The notes under the pieces: model-generated | What the model was told of the DNA's origin: nothing | Seen by the model: only the letters and a program-made list of their open reading frames with translations | The model's database searches: none | Shown: positions 25,566 through 33,799 of the stretch, piece by piece | How the letters are laid out: each line of letters begins with the position of its first letter | Numbering within the stretch: the stretch's first letter is position 1 | Assembly (NCBI RefSeq): GCF_030410515.1 | Contig: NZ_JAUHHD010000002.1 | Location: 413,419-477,418, forward strand | Direction: 5' to 3' | DNA from: Arthrobacter sp. YD4 | Lineage (GTDB): Bacteria; Actinomycetota; Actinomycetes; Actinomycetales; Micrococcaceae | DNA length: 64,000 bases | Position numbers and translations under genes: made by a program

Positions 25566-27013
25566 GGCTGCCGCTCCGGCGCCCGGAGGATTTCCAGCAC
25601 GAAGTCGCGTTCCCGGTAGAGCCCGGCCCCGGCCCAGCGGAGCCGGTCGCGGGCCATGGCATGGACCGTGTCACCGTCCAGGACCCAGCCGTCCAGCGGA
25701 TGCCGCCAGTGGCAGAGGACCAGGGTGCCCCCGGGCAGCAGCGAGGCTTCGACCCGCCGGAACAGCTCGTCAAGCTCCTCCGGGGAGAGGTAGTAGCCCA
25801 CCTCGGAGACGACGATCAGGTCGAACCCGCCGTCGGGCCAGCCGTGCGGGACGGTGAGGTGACGGGTCTGCGCGGCGGGCAGGTGCTCCAGCCGTTCGGC
25901 GGCGCGGGCCAGGGCGGTGTTGCTGGCGTCGACGGCCAGGAAGGTTCCGCAGCGTTCGGCCAGTTCAACGCTCAGCGTCCCGATCGAGCAGCCGATCTCC
26001 AACCCGGCCTCGTAGTTCTGCTCCGGAAGCGTGGCAAGGGTCAGGGCGCGTTTGCGCTGTTCGTACCAGGTGCCGGTGTAGCCCCAGGGGTCCTCGTCGC
26101 GGCCGTGGACCGCGTCGAAGAGCCGCTCGGCGTCGGCGGCGGCGTAGCCGGCGGCTGCGCCGTGGGAGCCGGCATCGCGGGCGGCCGTGTCTATGGCTGT
26201 GTCCCCGGCGGTGTCCCCGGCGGCATCCCCGGCGGCGGGTGGCCGGGGCTGGTGCCAGGCGAAGGTTTCCCAGTGCCGCTCGAAGTGGGCCAGGAAGCCC
26301 GCCGGCAGCAGCACCTCGTCCCCGGGCTGCTCCGAGAGCGGGGCCACCTGGGAGGTGTGGGCGGCCATCGCCCGGGCCTTGGCCTGCTGGTCCTCCGGCC
26401 GCAGCGGGAACCGTTGCCAGTCCTGCCAGGCCGCGTCCTCCGGGGCGGCCCAGAGCCAGTACCAGATGGGAAATTCCAGCAGGCCGTAGCCGTGCCCGGC
26501 GGCTGTTTCCGCGGCGGCCAGGCCCAGGGTGTCGTGGTCGGTGTGGCCGTCGTGCCGGTAGGGCGCCACGAGCACAATCCGCTCGGCAGGCTTCCCGGTG
26601 TCCGCTGCCGCCTCCCGGATGGCCGCCGCGATCTCTGCCCGGTGCTCGGCGAGCCGGCCGTCGGGCAGTCCCAGGTAGCGGCGCCGGGGTCCGCCCAGCA
26701 GATGTCCCAGGGCGCCGTCGAATTCGCTGAGCCGCACCTCGGCCAGCCGTTCGGGCGTCACCGTGGGCGAATCCGGGTGCGAGGCCTCGCCGGCGGTGCA
26801 GAGCAGCACCCGCACGTCCGCGCCCAGGGCGTGCAGCCGGGCCATGAGGCCGCCGGCGCCAAGGGTTTCGTCGTCGGGGTGGGCGGCCAGCACCAGGAAC
26901 GCGGTGGCGGCGAGCTCGCCGTCGTTCAGCGGCAGCTCGGGCAGCGCCGCGGCGCCGGATCGGGCCCAGGCGCTTTCCGGGGTGCCGGCGTCCTGGTGCG
27001 TGAAGCTCACCAT
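25562..27013 (-). CDS. PIG-L deacetylase / SAM methyltransferase fusion
   Basis: A 483-residue two-domain protein. Residues 35-245 are a PIG-L/LmbE zinc deacetylase: LVLAAHPDDETLGAGG carries the AHPDDE metal motif (about 43-48), and the HDGHTDHDTLG segment gives the distal His. Such enzymes remove acetyl from N-acetylglucosamine-type sugars. After an Ala/Gly/Asp-rich linker, residues 300-480 form a class I methyltransferase with EIGCSIGTLSVELA (SAM loop) and FLAVDASNTALARA, similar to NodS-type N-methyltransferases. A fusion of deacetylase and methyltransferase would suit N-deacetylation followed by N-methylation. It overlaps the upstream gene by seven bases and the GT2 gene by four. Confidence 0.85.
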   Translation of the reverse strand: MVSFTHQDAGTPESAWARSGAAALPELPLNDGELAATAFLVLAAHPDDETLGAGGLMARLHALGADVRVLLCTAGEASHPDSPTVTPERLAEVRLSEFDGALGHLLGGPRRRYLGLPDGRLAEHRAEIAAAIREAAADTGKPAERIVLVAPYRHDGHTDHDTLGLAAAETAAGHGYGLLEFPIWYWLWAAPEDAAWQDWQRFPLRPEDQQAKARAMAAHTSQVAPLSEQPGDEVLLPAGFLAHFERHWETFAWHQPRPPAAGDAAGDTAGDTAIDTAARDAGSHGAAAGYAAADAERLFDAVHGRDEDPWGYTGTWYEQRKRALTLATLPEQNYEAGLEIGCSIGTLSVELAERCGTFLAVDASNTALARAAERLEHLPAAQTRHLTVPHGWPDGGFDLIVVSEVGYYLSPEELDELFRRVEASLLPGGTLVLCHWRHPLDGWVLDGDTVHAMARDRLRWAGAGLYRERDFVLEILRAPERQP

Positions 27014-28101
27014 GGCTCGTCACCCTCGAAGCCCATGAAGACCAATGAGCCCAGCTGCGCGTCGTCGCGCATGGCGTGGTGCTGCCGGATGTACAGCGCG
27101 AGGTCGGCCATGCGCTTGCCGTAGGCGGCGTCGAAGACCAGCGGTCCGGGCCCCAGGTTCTGGCTGACCAGGGCCTGGATGCGTTCGACGGCGCTGGCGA
27201 CGGCTCCGCGGACGCGCAGCGCCTCGGGCCAGGCGCCGCTTCCGGAGAGGTCACCGGCGTCGATCCGGTCCGCGGTGCGGGCCAGGTAGGCGGTGAGCCC
27301 GGCCAGGGTGCGGTCGATCTCGCCCAGGTGCGCGAGGGCCACTTGGTCGGGGGCCCGGCCGCGGTCCTCTGCGGCTTTTAGGGCGTCCCGGTAGCTGCGG
27401 GCCACGGCCACGGCGCCGCCCAGCCAGCAGGCCGCCACGCCGATGCCGCCCCAGGCGAAGCCGGGGCGGCGGTAGTACCAGCCCTCGCCGCCGAGCGGGG
27501 TGGCGGGGACGGCGTCGAATTTCACTGTGCCGCTGGGAACTTCCCGCAGCCCCAGGCTGGTCCAGCCGGGGTCGGCGACGCTCACGCCGTCAGCGTGGAG
27601 GTCGACGGCGAACGCGGCGCGGCCGCCGCCAGGCAGGTGCGCGGTCAGCACGGCCCGGTCCAGCTGCCCGGCCAGCGAGCACCAGGGCTTGGCGCCGGTC
27701 AGCAGAGTCCGGCCGCCCTCTTCAGCGGCGGTGAGGCTGAGGCCGGGTGCCTCCGCGGCGAAGACACCCCAGGTGCCCTCGAGGTCCGTGGAGGCGCCGG
27801 CCTCCCCCGCGTCCCTGGCCTGCTGCAGGATCGCGGCCGCGTCCAGGTGCGGTTCCAGGATGCGGCCGGCCGCGACGTCGACGGCGGTGACGGACGCGAG
27901 CAGTTCCCAGAGGAACGCGGTGCGGCCGGTGCCGGGCGCCGGCGCCCATGATCCGGCGTCCGCGGCGAGGGACAGCAGGGCGGGAACGTCCCCGACGGCG
28001 GCCGCGACGGCGGCCAGGAACGGATCCAGCCCGGCGAGCGCGTCCGGTCCGGAGCTGATCCGCACGGCCTTGGGCGGGCGGGGGTCCTGGGTCGCGTTCA
28101 T
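27007..28101 (-). CDS. Acyl-CoA dehydrogenase-like protein
   Basis: A 364-residue protein with the acyl-CoA dehydrogenase fold but weak motifs. LEGTWGVFAAEAPGLSLTAAEEGG and LTGAKPWCSLAGQLDRAVLTA match the beta-domain region that binds FAD and substrate. The C-terminal half is helical. It is slightly shorter than classical enzymes (about 380) and the catalytic Glu was not located. The ATG at 28101 gives MNATQDPRPP; the upstream open frame crosses the divergent promoter region. It is the first gene of the acyl-CoA dehydrogenase/PIG-L-methyltransferase/GT2 operon and is divergent from the membrane GT2 at 28300. No fatty-acid oxidation genes are nearby, so a biosynthetic oxidation is more likely than beta-oxidation. 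Confidence 0.75.
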   Translation of the reverse strand: MNATQDPRPPKAVRISSGPDALAGLDPFLAAVAAAVGDVPALLSLAADAGSWAPAPGTGRTAFLWELLASVTAVDVAAGRILEPHLDAAAILQQARDAGEAGASTDLEGTWGVFAAEAPGLSLTAAEEGGRTLLTGAKPWCSLAGQLDRAVLTAHLPGGGRAAFAVDLHADGVSVADPGWTSLGLREVPSGTVKFDAVPATPLGGEGWYYRRPGFAWGGIGVAACWLGGAVAVARSYRDALKAAEDRGRAPDQVALAHLGEIDRTLAGLTAYLARTADRIDAGDLSGSGAWPEALRVRGAVASAVERIQALVSQNLGPGPLVFDAAYGKRMADLALYIRQHHAMRDDAQLGSLVFMGFEGDEPW

Positions 28102-28299
28102 GGGTCCTTTACGGTTCGTGGCTGGCTCCGGGGGAGCCGGCCAGCGCCGCTGCGCCTTCCCCCGATTGAATCTCAGCTTACTTACCATCGGCGGGGATGG
28201 CGCCATCTGCATGACCGGGCTCCCGCGTCCCGGTACCGTAGCCGCAAATCCCCCCATGTGACAGGTGCTGCTGGTGGGGCCACTGGTACTATCAAGCGC

Positions 28300-29742
28300 A
28301 TGCGTGCGGGAAGGCTGAACCGAGCTGTTGGGATTGTCATCGCTGTCATTGCCGGAGGAGCAGCGGCGCTCCTGTGGTTTGCCGTGGCCGCCGGCGGCCC
28401 GGCGCTCAGCGAATCCCCCGCCCAGGGACTGGTGTTTGGTTTTTGGAGCATCCTCTACAACACCGATGCCCCGGCCCCCCGCGTGATTCTGGCGGCCATG
28501 GCGATGGCCCTCCTCCTGGCGGCCGGCGTTGCGACCGTGGACCGGAGGATCGTCAACCGCTCCCGGCGGTCGCTGGACCCCCTCACCGGTCCGCTCGCTC
28601 CCCGGGTGGTGATGGCCGCAACCCGCGGTGAGTTCGCCGGCCCGGTCACGGTGACGGTCCTGATCCCCGCCCACAACGAGGAAGCTTCCGTGGGGCAGAC
28701 CATCGCCTCCCTGCTGCAGCAGTCGAGGTCACCGGACCGGGTGATCGTCGTGGCGGACAACTGCACTGACCGGACCGTCGAACGGGCCCGGGCTGCCGGT
28801 GTGGAGGTCATCGAATCGGTCGGCAACACGCACAAGAAGGCCGGCGCGCTGAACCAGGTCCTGGCCGGCCTGCTCCCGGGGCTCGGGGACAACGACGTCG
28901 TCATGATCATGGACGCCGACACCGCGCTCGATGACGGCTTCCTTGCGGCCGCCGTGGACCGTTTTACCGCGGACAGGGCCCTGATGGCGGTCGGCGGGCT
29001 CTTCTATGGCGAGGAGGGCCACGGTCTGATCGGACAGTTCCAGCGCAACGAATACCTGCGCTACGGGCGCGAAATCAGCCGCCGCCGCGGACGCGTCTTT
29101 GTGCTCACCGGAACCGCCTCGCTTTTCCGGTCCCGGGCGCTGCGCACCGTGGCGGCCAGCCGCGGCGTCACGATCCCGGGCACCCCGGGGGACGTCTACG
29201 ACACTGCCGCCCTGACCGAGGACAATGAATTAACCATCGCGTTGAAGTCCCTGGGCGGGCTGATGATTTCGCCTTCCCAGTGCACTGTCGTCACCGAGTT
29301 GATGCCCGGTTGGCGGACCCTGTGGGCCCAGCGGCTCCGCTGGCAGCGTGGTGCGCTGGAAAATATCGGAGCCTACGGCGTCACGCCGCCAACCATGCGG
29401 TACTGGGCCCAGCAACTGGGAATCGGGTACGGCGTGATCGCCCTGGGTTCCTACCTGCTCCTGATCTTCCTGATGGTGTTCGCCCTCGATGCCTGGATCT
29501 GGTTCCCCTTCTGGCTCGGGTTAGGCCTGCTGTTCATGGCAGAGCGGGTTCTCACCGTGTGGTCCGGCGGGTGGCGGGCACGGCTTCTGGCCGCAACCCT
29601 CTTCCCCGAACTGTTCTTCGATATGTTCCTCAACATCGTCTACCTCAAGGGCGTGGCGGACATCGCCCTGGGCAGGACGGCGACGTGGAAGCACCTCACC
29701 CCGGCGCCGGCACGGGCCTCCGAAGAAGCGGAGCAGGCATGA
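28300..29742 (+). CDS. Membrane processive GT2 (BcsA/NodC/hyaluronan-synthase-like)
   Basis: A 480-residue membrane glycosyltransferase. Two N-terminal transmembrane helices (about 8-30 and 60-80) precede a cytosolic GT-A domain with VTVLIPAHNEEASVGQ, MDADTALDD (DxD), TEDNELT (catalytic base) and QRLRWQRG (the QxxRW-type motif of processive synthases). Three further C-terminal helices follow. This points to synthesis of a beta-linked polysaccharide such as cellulose-, chitin- or hyaluronan-like chains. The ATG at 28300 was chosen; an in-frame GTG at 28258 would add 14 residues, and neither has a strong ribosome site. It overlaps the following 74-aa gene (ATGA). No BcsB, deacetylase or export partner is adjacent. 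Confidence 0.85.
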   Translation: MRAGRLNRAVGIVIAVIAGGAAALLWFAVAAGGPALSESPAQGLVFGFWSILYNTDAPAPRVILAAMAMALLLAAGVATVDRRIVNRSRRSLDPLTGPLAPRVVMAATRGEFAGPVTVTVLIPAHNEEASVGQTIASLLQQSRSPDRVIVVADNCTDRTVERARAAGVEVIESVGNTHKKAGALNQVLAGLLPGLGDNDVVMIMDADTALDDGFLAAAVDRFTADRALMAVGGLFYGEEGHGLIGQFQRNEYLRYGREISRRRGRVFVLTGTASLFRSRALRTVAASRGVTIPGTPGDVYDTAALTEDNELTIALKSLGGLMISPSQCTVVTELMPGWRTLWAQRLRWQRGALENIGAYGVTPPTMRYWAQQLGIGYGVIALGSYLLLIFLMVFALDAWIWFPFWLGLGLLFMAERVLTVWSGGWRARLLAATLFPELFFDMFLNIVYLKGVADIALGRTATWKHLTPAPARASEEAEQA

Positions 29743-29963
29743 GTCCCTCGTTCCCGTCCGCCGTCCCCGCGGGACTGCTGTTTCCGGAATCGCTCCTTCA
29801 TACCGACTGGTTCGCCGTTCTCGCCACCTTCGTCGCCATCAACACCGTGATGTACGCGGCCCTGGCCTTGGCGAAAGTCCTCCCGAAGGTCCACCCCACG
29901 GAGTGGATCCGTACCCGGAATGAGCGCGCCGAGAGTCGCAGCATCTACCCTGACGCAGACTAG
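29739..29963 (+). CDS. 74-residue single-helix membrane protein
   Basis: A small protein whose ATG overlaps the stop of the processive GT2 gene, so the two are translationally coupled. It has one predicted transmembrane helix (WFAVLATFVAINTVMYAALA, about residues 24-43) and a basic/polar C-terminal tail. The family is not recognised. Position suggests an accessory subunit of the polysaccharide synthase. The 3' end lies nine bases from the convergent thiamine-binding-like gene. Confidence 0.7.
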   Translation: MSPSFPSAVPAGLLFPESLLHTDWFAVLATFVAINTVMYAALALAKVLPKVHPTEWIRTRNERAESRSIYPDAD

Positions 29964-29971
29964 GGCGGGGC

Positions 29972-30325
29972 CTACTCGCCCAGGGCCCGCTCCAGCCGGT
30001 CCAGCTTGCCGGTCAGTTCGCCGGTGTAGCCGGGGCGGATGTCCGCCTTGATCACCAGGGACACGCGGCTGCCGTAGCGGCCCACCGCCTCGGTGGCGCG
30101 CTTGACGACGTCGAACACCTCGTCCCATTCGCCCTCGATGGTGGTGAACATGGCGTCGGTGTGGTTCGGGAGGCCGGACTCGCGGACGATCCGCACCGCG
30201 GCGGCGACGGCGTCGTGCACCGACGCGTCGTCCGCGCCGGGAGCCGTCTCGGGGGCGGCAGCGGAACCGGAGGTGGGGGCGACTGGGGGACGGCCGGACG
30301 GGGCAACAGAAAAGGCAAGCAGCAT
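29972..30325 (-). CDS. MTH1187/YkoF-like thiamine-binding protein
   Basis: A 117-residue protein of the MTH1187 (DUF77) thiamine-binding family, a ferredoxin-like fold. It begins MLLAFSVAPSG and contains VRIVRESGLPNHTDAMFTTIEG and VVKRATEAVGRYGSRVSLVIKAD, all typical. An extra Ala/Pro-rich insertion (residues 12-35) distinguishes it from the usual 100-residue proteins. The family binds thiamine or HMP-like ligands, but its physiological role is unclear. No thiamine riboswitch or biosynthetic gene is adjacent. It is divergent from a TetR gene across 84 bases. Confidence 0.85.
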   Translation of the reverse strand: MLLAFSVAPSGRPPVAPTSGSAAAPETAPGADDASVHDAVAAAVRIVRESGLPNHTDAMFTTIEGEWDEVFDVVKRATEAVGRYGSRVSLVIKADIRPGYTGELTGKLDRLERALGE

Positions 30326-30409
30326 GGCTCCAGTGTGCCCTCCGCGTCATAAATATGTGAACCCGCGGGTAACCGGTTCGCGCCGCCCCGGCGTTGCTAC
30401 CCTGAGCAA

Positions 30410-31078
30410 ATGAACCGGGCAGTAGACCGCAGGCCGCTCCGCGCGGACGCTGCACGCAACGTCAATAAGATCATTGCCGCGGCCCGCCAGTGCTTCCGTG
30501 AGCACGGGCCGGAGGTACCGCTGCAGACCATCGCCGTGACCGCCGGCGTGGGCCCCGCCACCCTTTTCCGGAACTTCGCGGACAAGGAGGAACTGGTCCT
30601 CGCCGCGTTGCACCAGCAGCTGAAACTGCGCGTGAACCCGGTGATCGACGATGCCCTGGCCGGGACCGATGCCGCCGAGGGCCTGTTCCGCATCGTGGAA
30701 GCACTGATGGCGGTGGCCAGCGATGAGGCCAATCTCCTCGGAGCTGTGGCCGGGCGCCGCGGGGTGCTGACCGGGATCACCGGGGACCTGATCGAGTCGG
30801 TCGCGATCCTGCTGGGACGCGGGCAGGGCCAGGGCACGCTGCGCAGCGACATCTCCATGGCGGACATGATCCGGCTGCTGGCCATGCTGATCGGCGTGGT
30901 GGACACCATGGAGGCCGGCTCGGACGCCTGGCGCCGCCCGGTGGCCCTGCTAGAGGACGCCATCCGGGCCGAGCGGCCGGACCGCCCGCTGCCGCCCCAG
31001 ACCCTGGTGCCCGGAACCCACTACGGCACGGCGTTCGGCGTGAGGTTCGGGTCGCCCTCGGGGGCCACGTACCGTTGA
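30410..31078 (+). CDS. TetR-family transcriptional regulator
   Basis: A 222-residue TetR regulator. The N-terminal helix-turn-helix is seen in VPLQTIAVTAGVGPATLFRNFADKEELV (about residues 34-61), followed by an all-helical ligand-binding domain with the C-terminal pattern of the SbtR-like 'TetR_C' group. No target is obvious. The divergent neighbour is the thiamine-binding-like gene, and the gene downstream converges (CDF transporter). The ligand is unknown. Confidence 0.87.
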   Translation: MNRAVDRRPLRADAARNVNKIIAAARQCFREHGPEVPLQTIAVTAGVGPATLFRNFADKEELVLAALHQQLKLRVNPVIDDALAGTDAAEGLFRIVEALMAVASDEANLLGAVAGRRGVLTGITGDLIESVAILLGRGQGQGTLRSDISMADMIRLLAMLIGVVDTMEAGSDAWRRPVALLEDAIRAERPDRPLPPQTLVPGTHYGTAFGVRFGSPSGATYR

Positions 31079-31125
31079 GACCAGCCTAGCCGGCGCCACT
31101 CACGTTCGGTGCGATCGAAACGGCG

Positions 31126-31854
31126 CTACCGGCCAGCCGGCTTCGTCCCGAGAGCCACGGGCACGGCCGCCGGCTCCGGCTCGGCCTGGCACCCGGCGCA
31201 GCAGGCCACGTCCTGCTCCGCCGGTCCCGCTGTTGCGCAACAGCCTTCGCCACGCCAGGCGTTGATGCCCTCACGGACCGCGATGCCGGCAATGACCAGA
31301 GCGGCGCCAGCATCAGCCCACCACCAGCCCAAGGTGCCGTTCAAGACCAGACCAACGAGCAGCACGGCGGAAAGGTAGGTGCACAGCAGGGTCTGTTTGG
31401 AATCCGCGACGGCCGTCCTTGATCCGAGTTCACGCCCGGCCCGTCGTTGCGCCCAGGACAACACGGGCATGATGGCCAGGCTCAACGCGGCCACCACGAT
31501 GCCGGGCAGCGAGTGCTGAGCCTCGCCGGCACCAGTCAGGGCCCGGACGGAGTCAGCGGCTACGAAGGCAGCGAGGGCGAAGAACGAGATGGCAATGATC
31601 CGCAGTGTTAGATGCTCGCGCCGTTCCGGATCCTTCGACGAGAACTGCCACGAGAGCGCCACTGCCGAGCCCACCTCGATGACTGAGTCCAGCCCGAAAC
31701 CGATCAAGGCAGCCGAGTCGGCAACGTTGCCAGCCCAGAGCGCCACCACGGCCTCAACGACGTTGTAGGTGATAGTCGCGGCCGCAAACAGCCTGATGCG
31801 GCGGCTCAGCACCGAACGGCGTTCAAGGTCCGGCGCCTGCAGCGACGCCGTCAT
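31126..31854 (-). CDS. Cation diffusion facilitator family transporter with Cys-rich tail
   Basis: A 242-residue CDF-like membrane protein with about five to six helices. Helix 2 has GFGLDSVIEVGSAVALSW and a later helix has WWWADAGAALVIAGIAVREG, carrying the paired Asp/Glu metal-site positions. The C-terminal cytoplasmic domain is replaced by a short Cys-rich tail (CC, CC and C between about residues 208 and 223), suggesting thiophilic-metal binding. The ATG at 31854 overlaps the stop of the CmtR-like regulator (ATGA), so the pair is one operon. The regulator's similarity to a Cd/Pb sensor makes cadmium, lead or zinc efflux the best guess. Confidence 0.82.
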   Translation of the reverse strand: MTASLQAPDLERRSVLSRRIRLFAAATITYNVVEAVVALWAGNVADSAALIGFGLDSVIEVGSAVALSWQFSSKDPERREHLTLRIIAISFFALAAFVAADSVRALTGAGEAQHSLPGIVVAALSLAIMPVLSWAQRRAGRELGSRTAVADSKQTLLCTYLSAVLLVGLVLNGTLGWWWADAGAALVIAGIAVREGINAWRGEGCCATAGPAEQDVACCAGCQAEPEPAAVPVALGTKPAGR

Positions 31855-32177
31855 GCGCGGCACTCCCCGTCCGGGGCGCAGCACGCCGGATCAACGGCGA
31901 GAACAACACCGAGCAGATCCTTGATTGCATGGCCAAGCCGTGGGTCTGCCAGCTCATACCGGGTCCGCCGTCCGTCCGGAACAGCCACCACCAGCCCACA
32001 GCCACGCAGGCACGTCAGATGGTTGGACATGCTCTGCCGCGAGACACCAAGCGCCTCAGCCAGATCCGAGGGATGGAAGGGGGCTCCGGAAAGCGCCAGG
32101 AGGATGCGGGCGCGGGTGGGGTCCGACACCGCATGGCCAAATCTGGCGAGCACTGGTGCCTGCGTGAGAGTTTCCAT
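31851..32177 (-). CDS. ArsR-family metal sensor, CmtR-like
   Basis: A 108-residue winged-helix repressor. Residues about 37-60 form the recognition region (LAEALGVSRQSMSNHLTCLRG). The LTCLRGCG segment reproduces the C-x3-C of Mycobacterium tuberculosis CmtR, whose Cys57 and Cys61 bind Cd(II)/Pb(II). A C-terminal CCAPDGEC could supply the third thiolate, like Cys102 of CmtR. It should repress its own operon with the downstream CDF transporter until the metal binds. The operator probably lies in the AT-rich segment just upstream (32185-32222). Confidence 0.85.
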   Translation of the reverse strand: METLTQAPVLARFGHAVSDPTRARILLALSGAPFHPSDLAEALGVSRQSMSNHLTCLRGCGLVVAVPDGRRTRYELADPRLGHAIKDLLGVVLAVDPACCAPDGECRA

Positions 32178-32184
32178 GTCTCAA

Positions 32185-32222
32185 AAGTACAAGTTTCGAT
32201 GTATTCACGCAATCCTGTACTT
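32185..32222. promoter_or_regulatory. Putative operator/promoter of the CmtR-like/CDF operon
   Basis: A relatively AT-rich stretch directly upstream of the regulator start (32177). It holds AAGTACA (32185-32191) and its inverted copy TGTACTT (32216-32222), plus the nested pair TACA-N8-TGTA (32188-32203). The symmetry and position fit autoregulation by the ArsR-type protein. Which dyad is the real site cannot be decided from sequence. Confidence 0.45.
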
Positions 32223-32332
32223 ACCCGGCCGCGGCATCTAGGGGCCTGGTTGCGGCTCTGGATTTCGACTCCTGCCTCTCCTGATAAGTTCGGATCAAAG
32301 CTGTTGCGAAATTTGCGAGAACGGTTGACTCC

Positions 32333-32749
32333 ATGAGCTGGGAAACCCTCGCCGGCGTGATCGGCGGACTGATGCTGGTGTACGCCGCACTGCTGGTCCT
32401 GCTGTGGAATTACGCGCGACGGCACCCCGAAACCGTGACCATGAGGGACGCGCTTCGGCTGCTGCCGGACCTGCTCCGGCTGGTGAAACGGCTGATCGCG
32501 GACGGCACCGTCGCCGTGGGGGTTCGGGTCCGGCTGGTGTTGTTGCTGCTGTACCTGCTCTCCCCGATCGACCTGGTGCCGGACTTCCTGCCCGTGATCG
32601 GCTACGCGGACGACGTCGTGATCGTCGCCCTGGCGCTGCGTTCCGTGATCAAGCGGGCGGGCCCCGACGCCGTGCGTCGGCACTGGCCCGGCACGCCCGA
32701 AGGCCTGGGGCTCATCCTGAAGCTTGCCGGCATGGGCGCCGCCCACTGA
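32333..32749 (+). CDS. DUF1232 (YkvA-like) membrane protein
   Basis: A 138-residue protein with one N-terminal transmembrane helix (about residues 6-25) and the DUF1232 core LLLLYLLSPIDLVPDFLPVIGYADDVVIVALALRS (about 66-100). The SPIDLVPDFLP motif defines the family. Its function is not established. It is divergent from the CmtR-like regulator by 155 bases and is followed after 58 bases by the quinone-oxidoreductase-like gene on the same strand. Confidence 0.85.
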   Translation: MSWETLAGVIGGLMLVYAALLVLLWNYARRHPETVTMRDALRLLPDLLRLVKRLIADGTVAVGVRVRLVLLLLYLLSPIDLVPDFLPVIGYADDVVIVALALRSVIKRAGPDAVRRHWPGTPEGLGLILKLAGMGAAH

Positions 32750-32807
32750 GACCGCTTTCACCCCGGCGGTGCGGAATAGCGGCCCGGACGCGTCCGTTGA
32801 CGCCTGC

Positions 32808-33734
32808 ATGAAAGCAATCACGTACAGCGAATACGGCACCCCCGACGTCCTCGAACTGACCGACCAGCCCATGCCCAAGGTGGGCCCCGGCATGGTCCTG
32901 GTCAAGGTCAAGGCCGCCTCCGTGAACCCGGTGGACTGGAAGATTGTCTCCGGCGGACTCGACGGAATGATGGACCTGCAGTTCCCCGCGATCCCCGGCT
33001 GGGATGTCGCCGGCGTGGTGGAATCCGTGGGCATTGACGCCCCACAGTTCCAACCCGGCGACGAGGTCATCGCCTACGGCCGCAAGGACTACGTCCATGG
33101 CGGCAGCTTCGCCGAGTACATCGCTCTCCCGGAGCGGGTCCTCGCCCGCAAGCCGGCCACCCTGGACTGGAACGAGTCCGCGGGCCTGCCGCTGGCCGGC
33201 CTGACCGCCTACCAGGTCCTGACCCGGCTCGGCGCGGGCGAAGGCAAGACCGTGCTGATCCACGGCGGAGCCGGCGGCGTCGGCTCCCTGGGCATCCAGC
33301 TCGCCAAGGCCCTGGGTGCCTCCGTGATCGCCTCCGCCTCGGAGAAGAACCACGACTTCCTTCGCTCCCTCGGCGCCGAACCCGTCACCTATGGTGAGGG
33401 CCTGGCCGACCGCGTGCGCGCACTCCGCCCGGAGGGCGTGGACATCGTGGCCGACTTCGTCGGCGGCGTGCTCGACGCCACCCTGGCCGTCCTGGCCGAC
33501 GGCGGCAAGCACGCCTCGATCGCGGACGCCGAGGTCGAACAGCACGGCGGAACCTGGATGTGGGTCAACCCGGTGGGCACCCAGCTTCAGGAACTCGCGG
33601 ACCTGGTGGACAGCCGCGGCCTGCGCGTGGAGGTCGCCAAGACCTACCCGCTGGAGCGCACCGCGGACGCCTTCCGGGACAACATGGAAGGCCACACCCG
33701 CGGCAAGATCGTCGTCACGGTCGACGGCGAGTAG
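32808..33734 (+). CDS. NADP-dependent quinone oxidoreductase-like (zinc-free MDR)
   Basis: A 308-residue medium-chain reductase. It starts MKAITYSEYGTPDVLELTDQ, a standard quinone-reductase/enoyl-reductase N-terminus. There is no structural zinc lobe or catalytic Cys. The nucleotide-binding loop is VLIHGGAGGVGSLGIQLAKALG (about residues 147-168). Activity is expected as NADPH-dependent reduction of quinones or enones. The ATG at 32808 was preferred over the in-frame 32724, which overlaps the DUF1232 gene. No strong ribosome site is seen. Hairpins at 33743-33799 probably end its transcript. Confidence 0.83.
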   Translation: MKAITYSEYGTPDVLELTDQPMPKVGPGMVLVKVKAASVNPVDWKIVSGGLDGMMDLQFPAIPGWDVAGVVESVGIDAPQFQPGDEVIAYGRKDYVHGGSFAEYIALPERVLARKPATLDWNESAGLPLAGLTAYQVLTRLGAGEGKTVLIHGGAGGVGSLGIQLAKALGASVIASASEKNHDFLRSLGAEPVTYGEGLADRVRALRPEGVDIVADFVGGVLDATLAVLADGGKHASIADAEVEQHGGTWMWVNPVGTQLQELADLVDSRGLRVEVAKTYPLERTADAFRDNMEGHTRGKIVVTVDGE

Positions 33735-33742
33735 CAGCCTTT

Positions 33743-33799
33743 CCGCCCCGACGGGCGGGTGATTCGAGGGCAGGTGCCGGGCTTCCGGTGCCTGCCCTC
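33743..33799. terminator. Tandem hairpins, probable bidirectional terminator
   Basis: CCGCCC/GGGCGG (33743-33758) immediately follows the oxidoreductase stop. A longer hairpin, GAGGGCAGG.CCGG / CCGG.CCTGCCCTC with a GCTT loop (33766-33799), reaches the stop of the convergent His-rich gene. There is no T-tract, as is common in high-GC actinobacteria. It would separate the two convergent transcripts. Confidence 0.5.
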
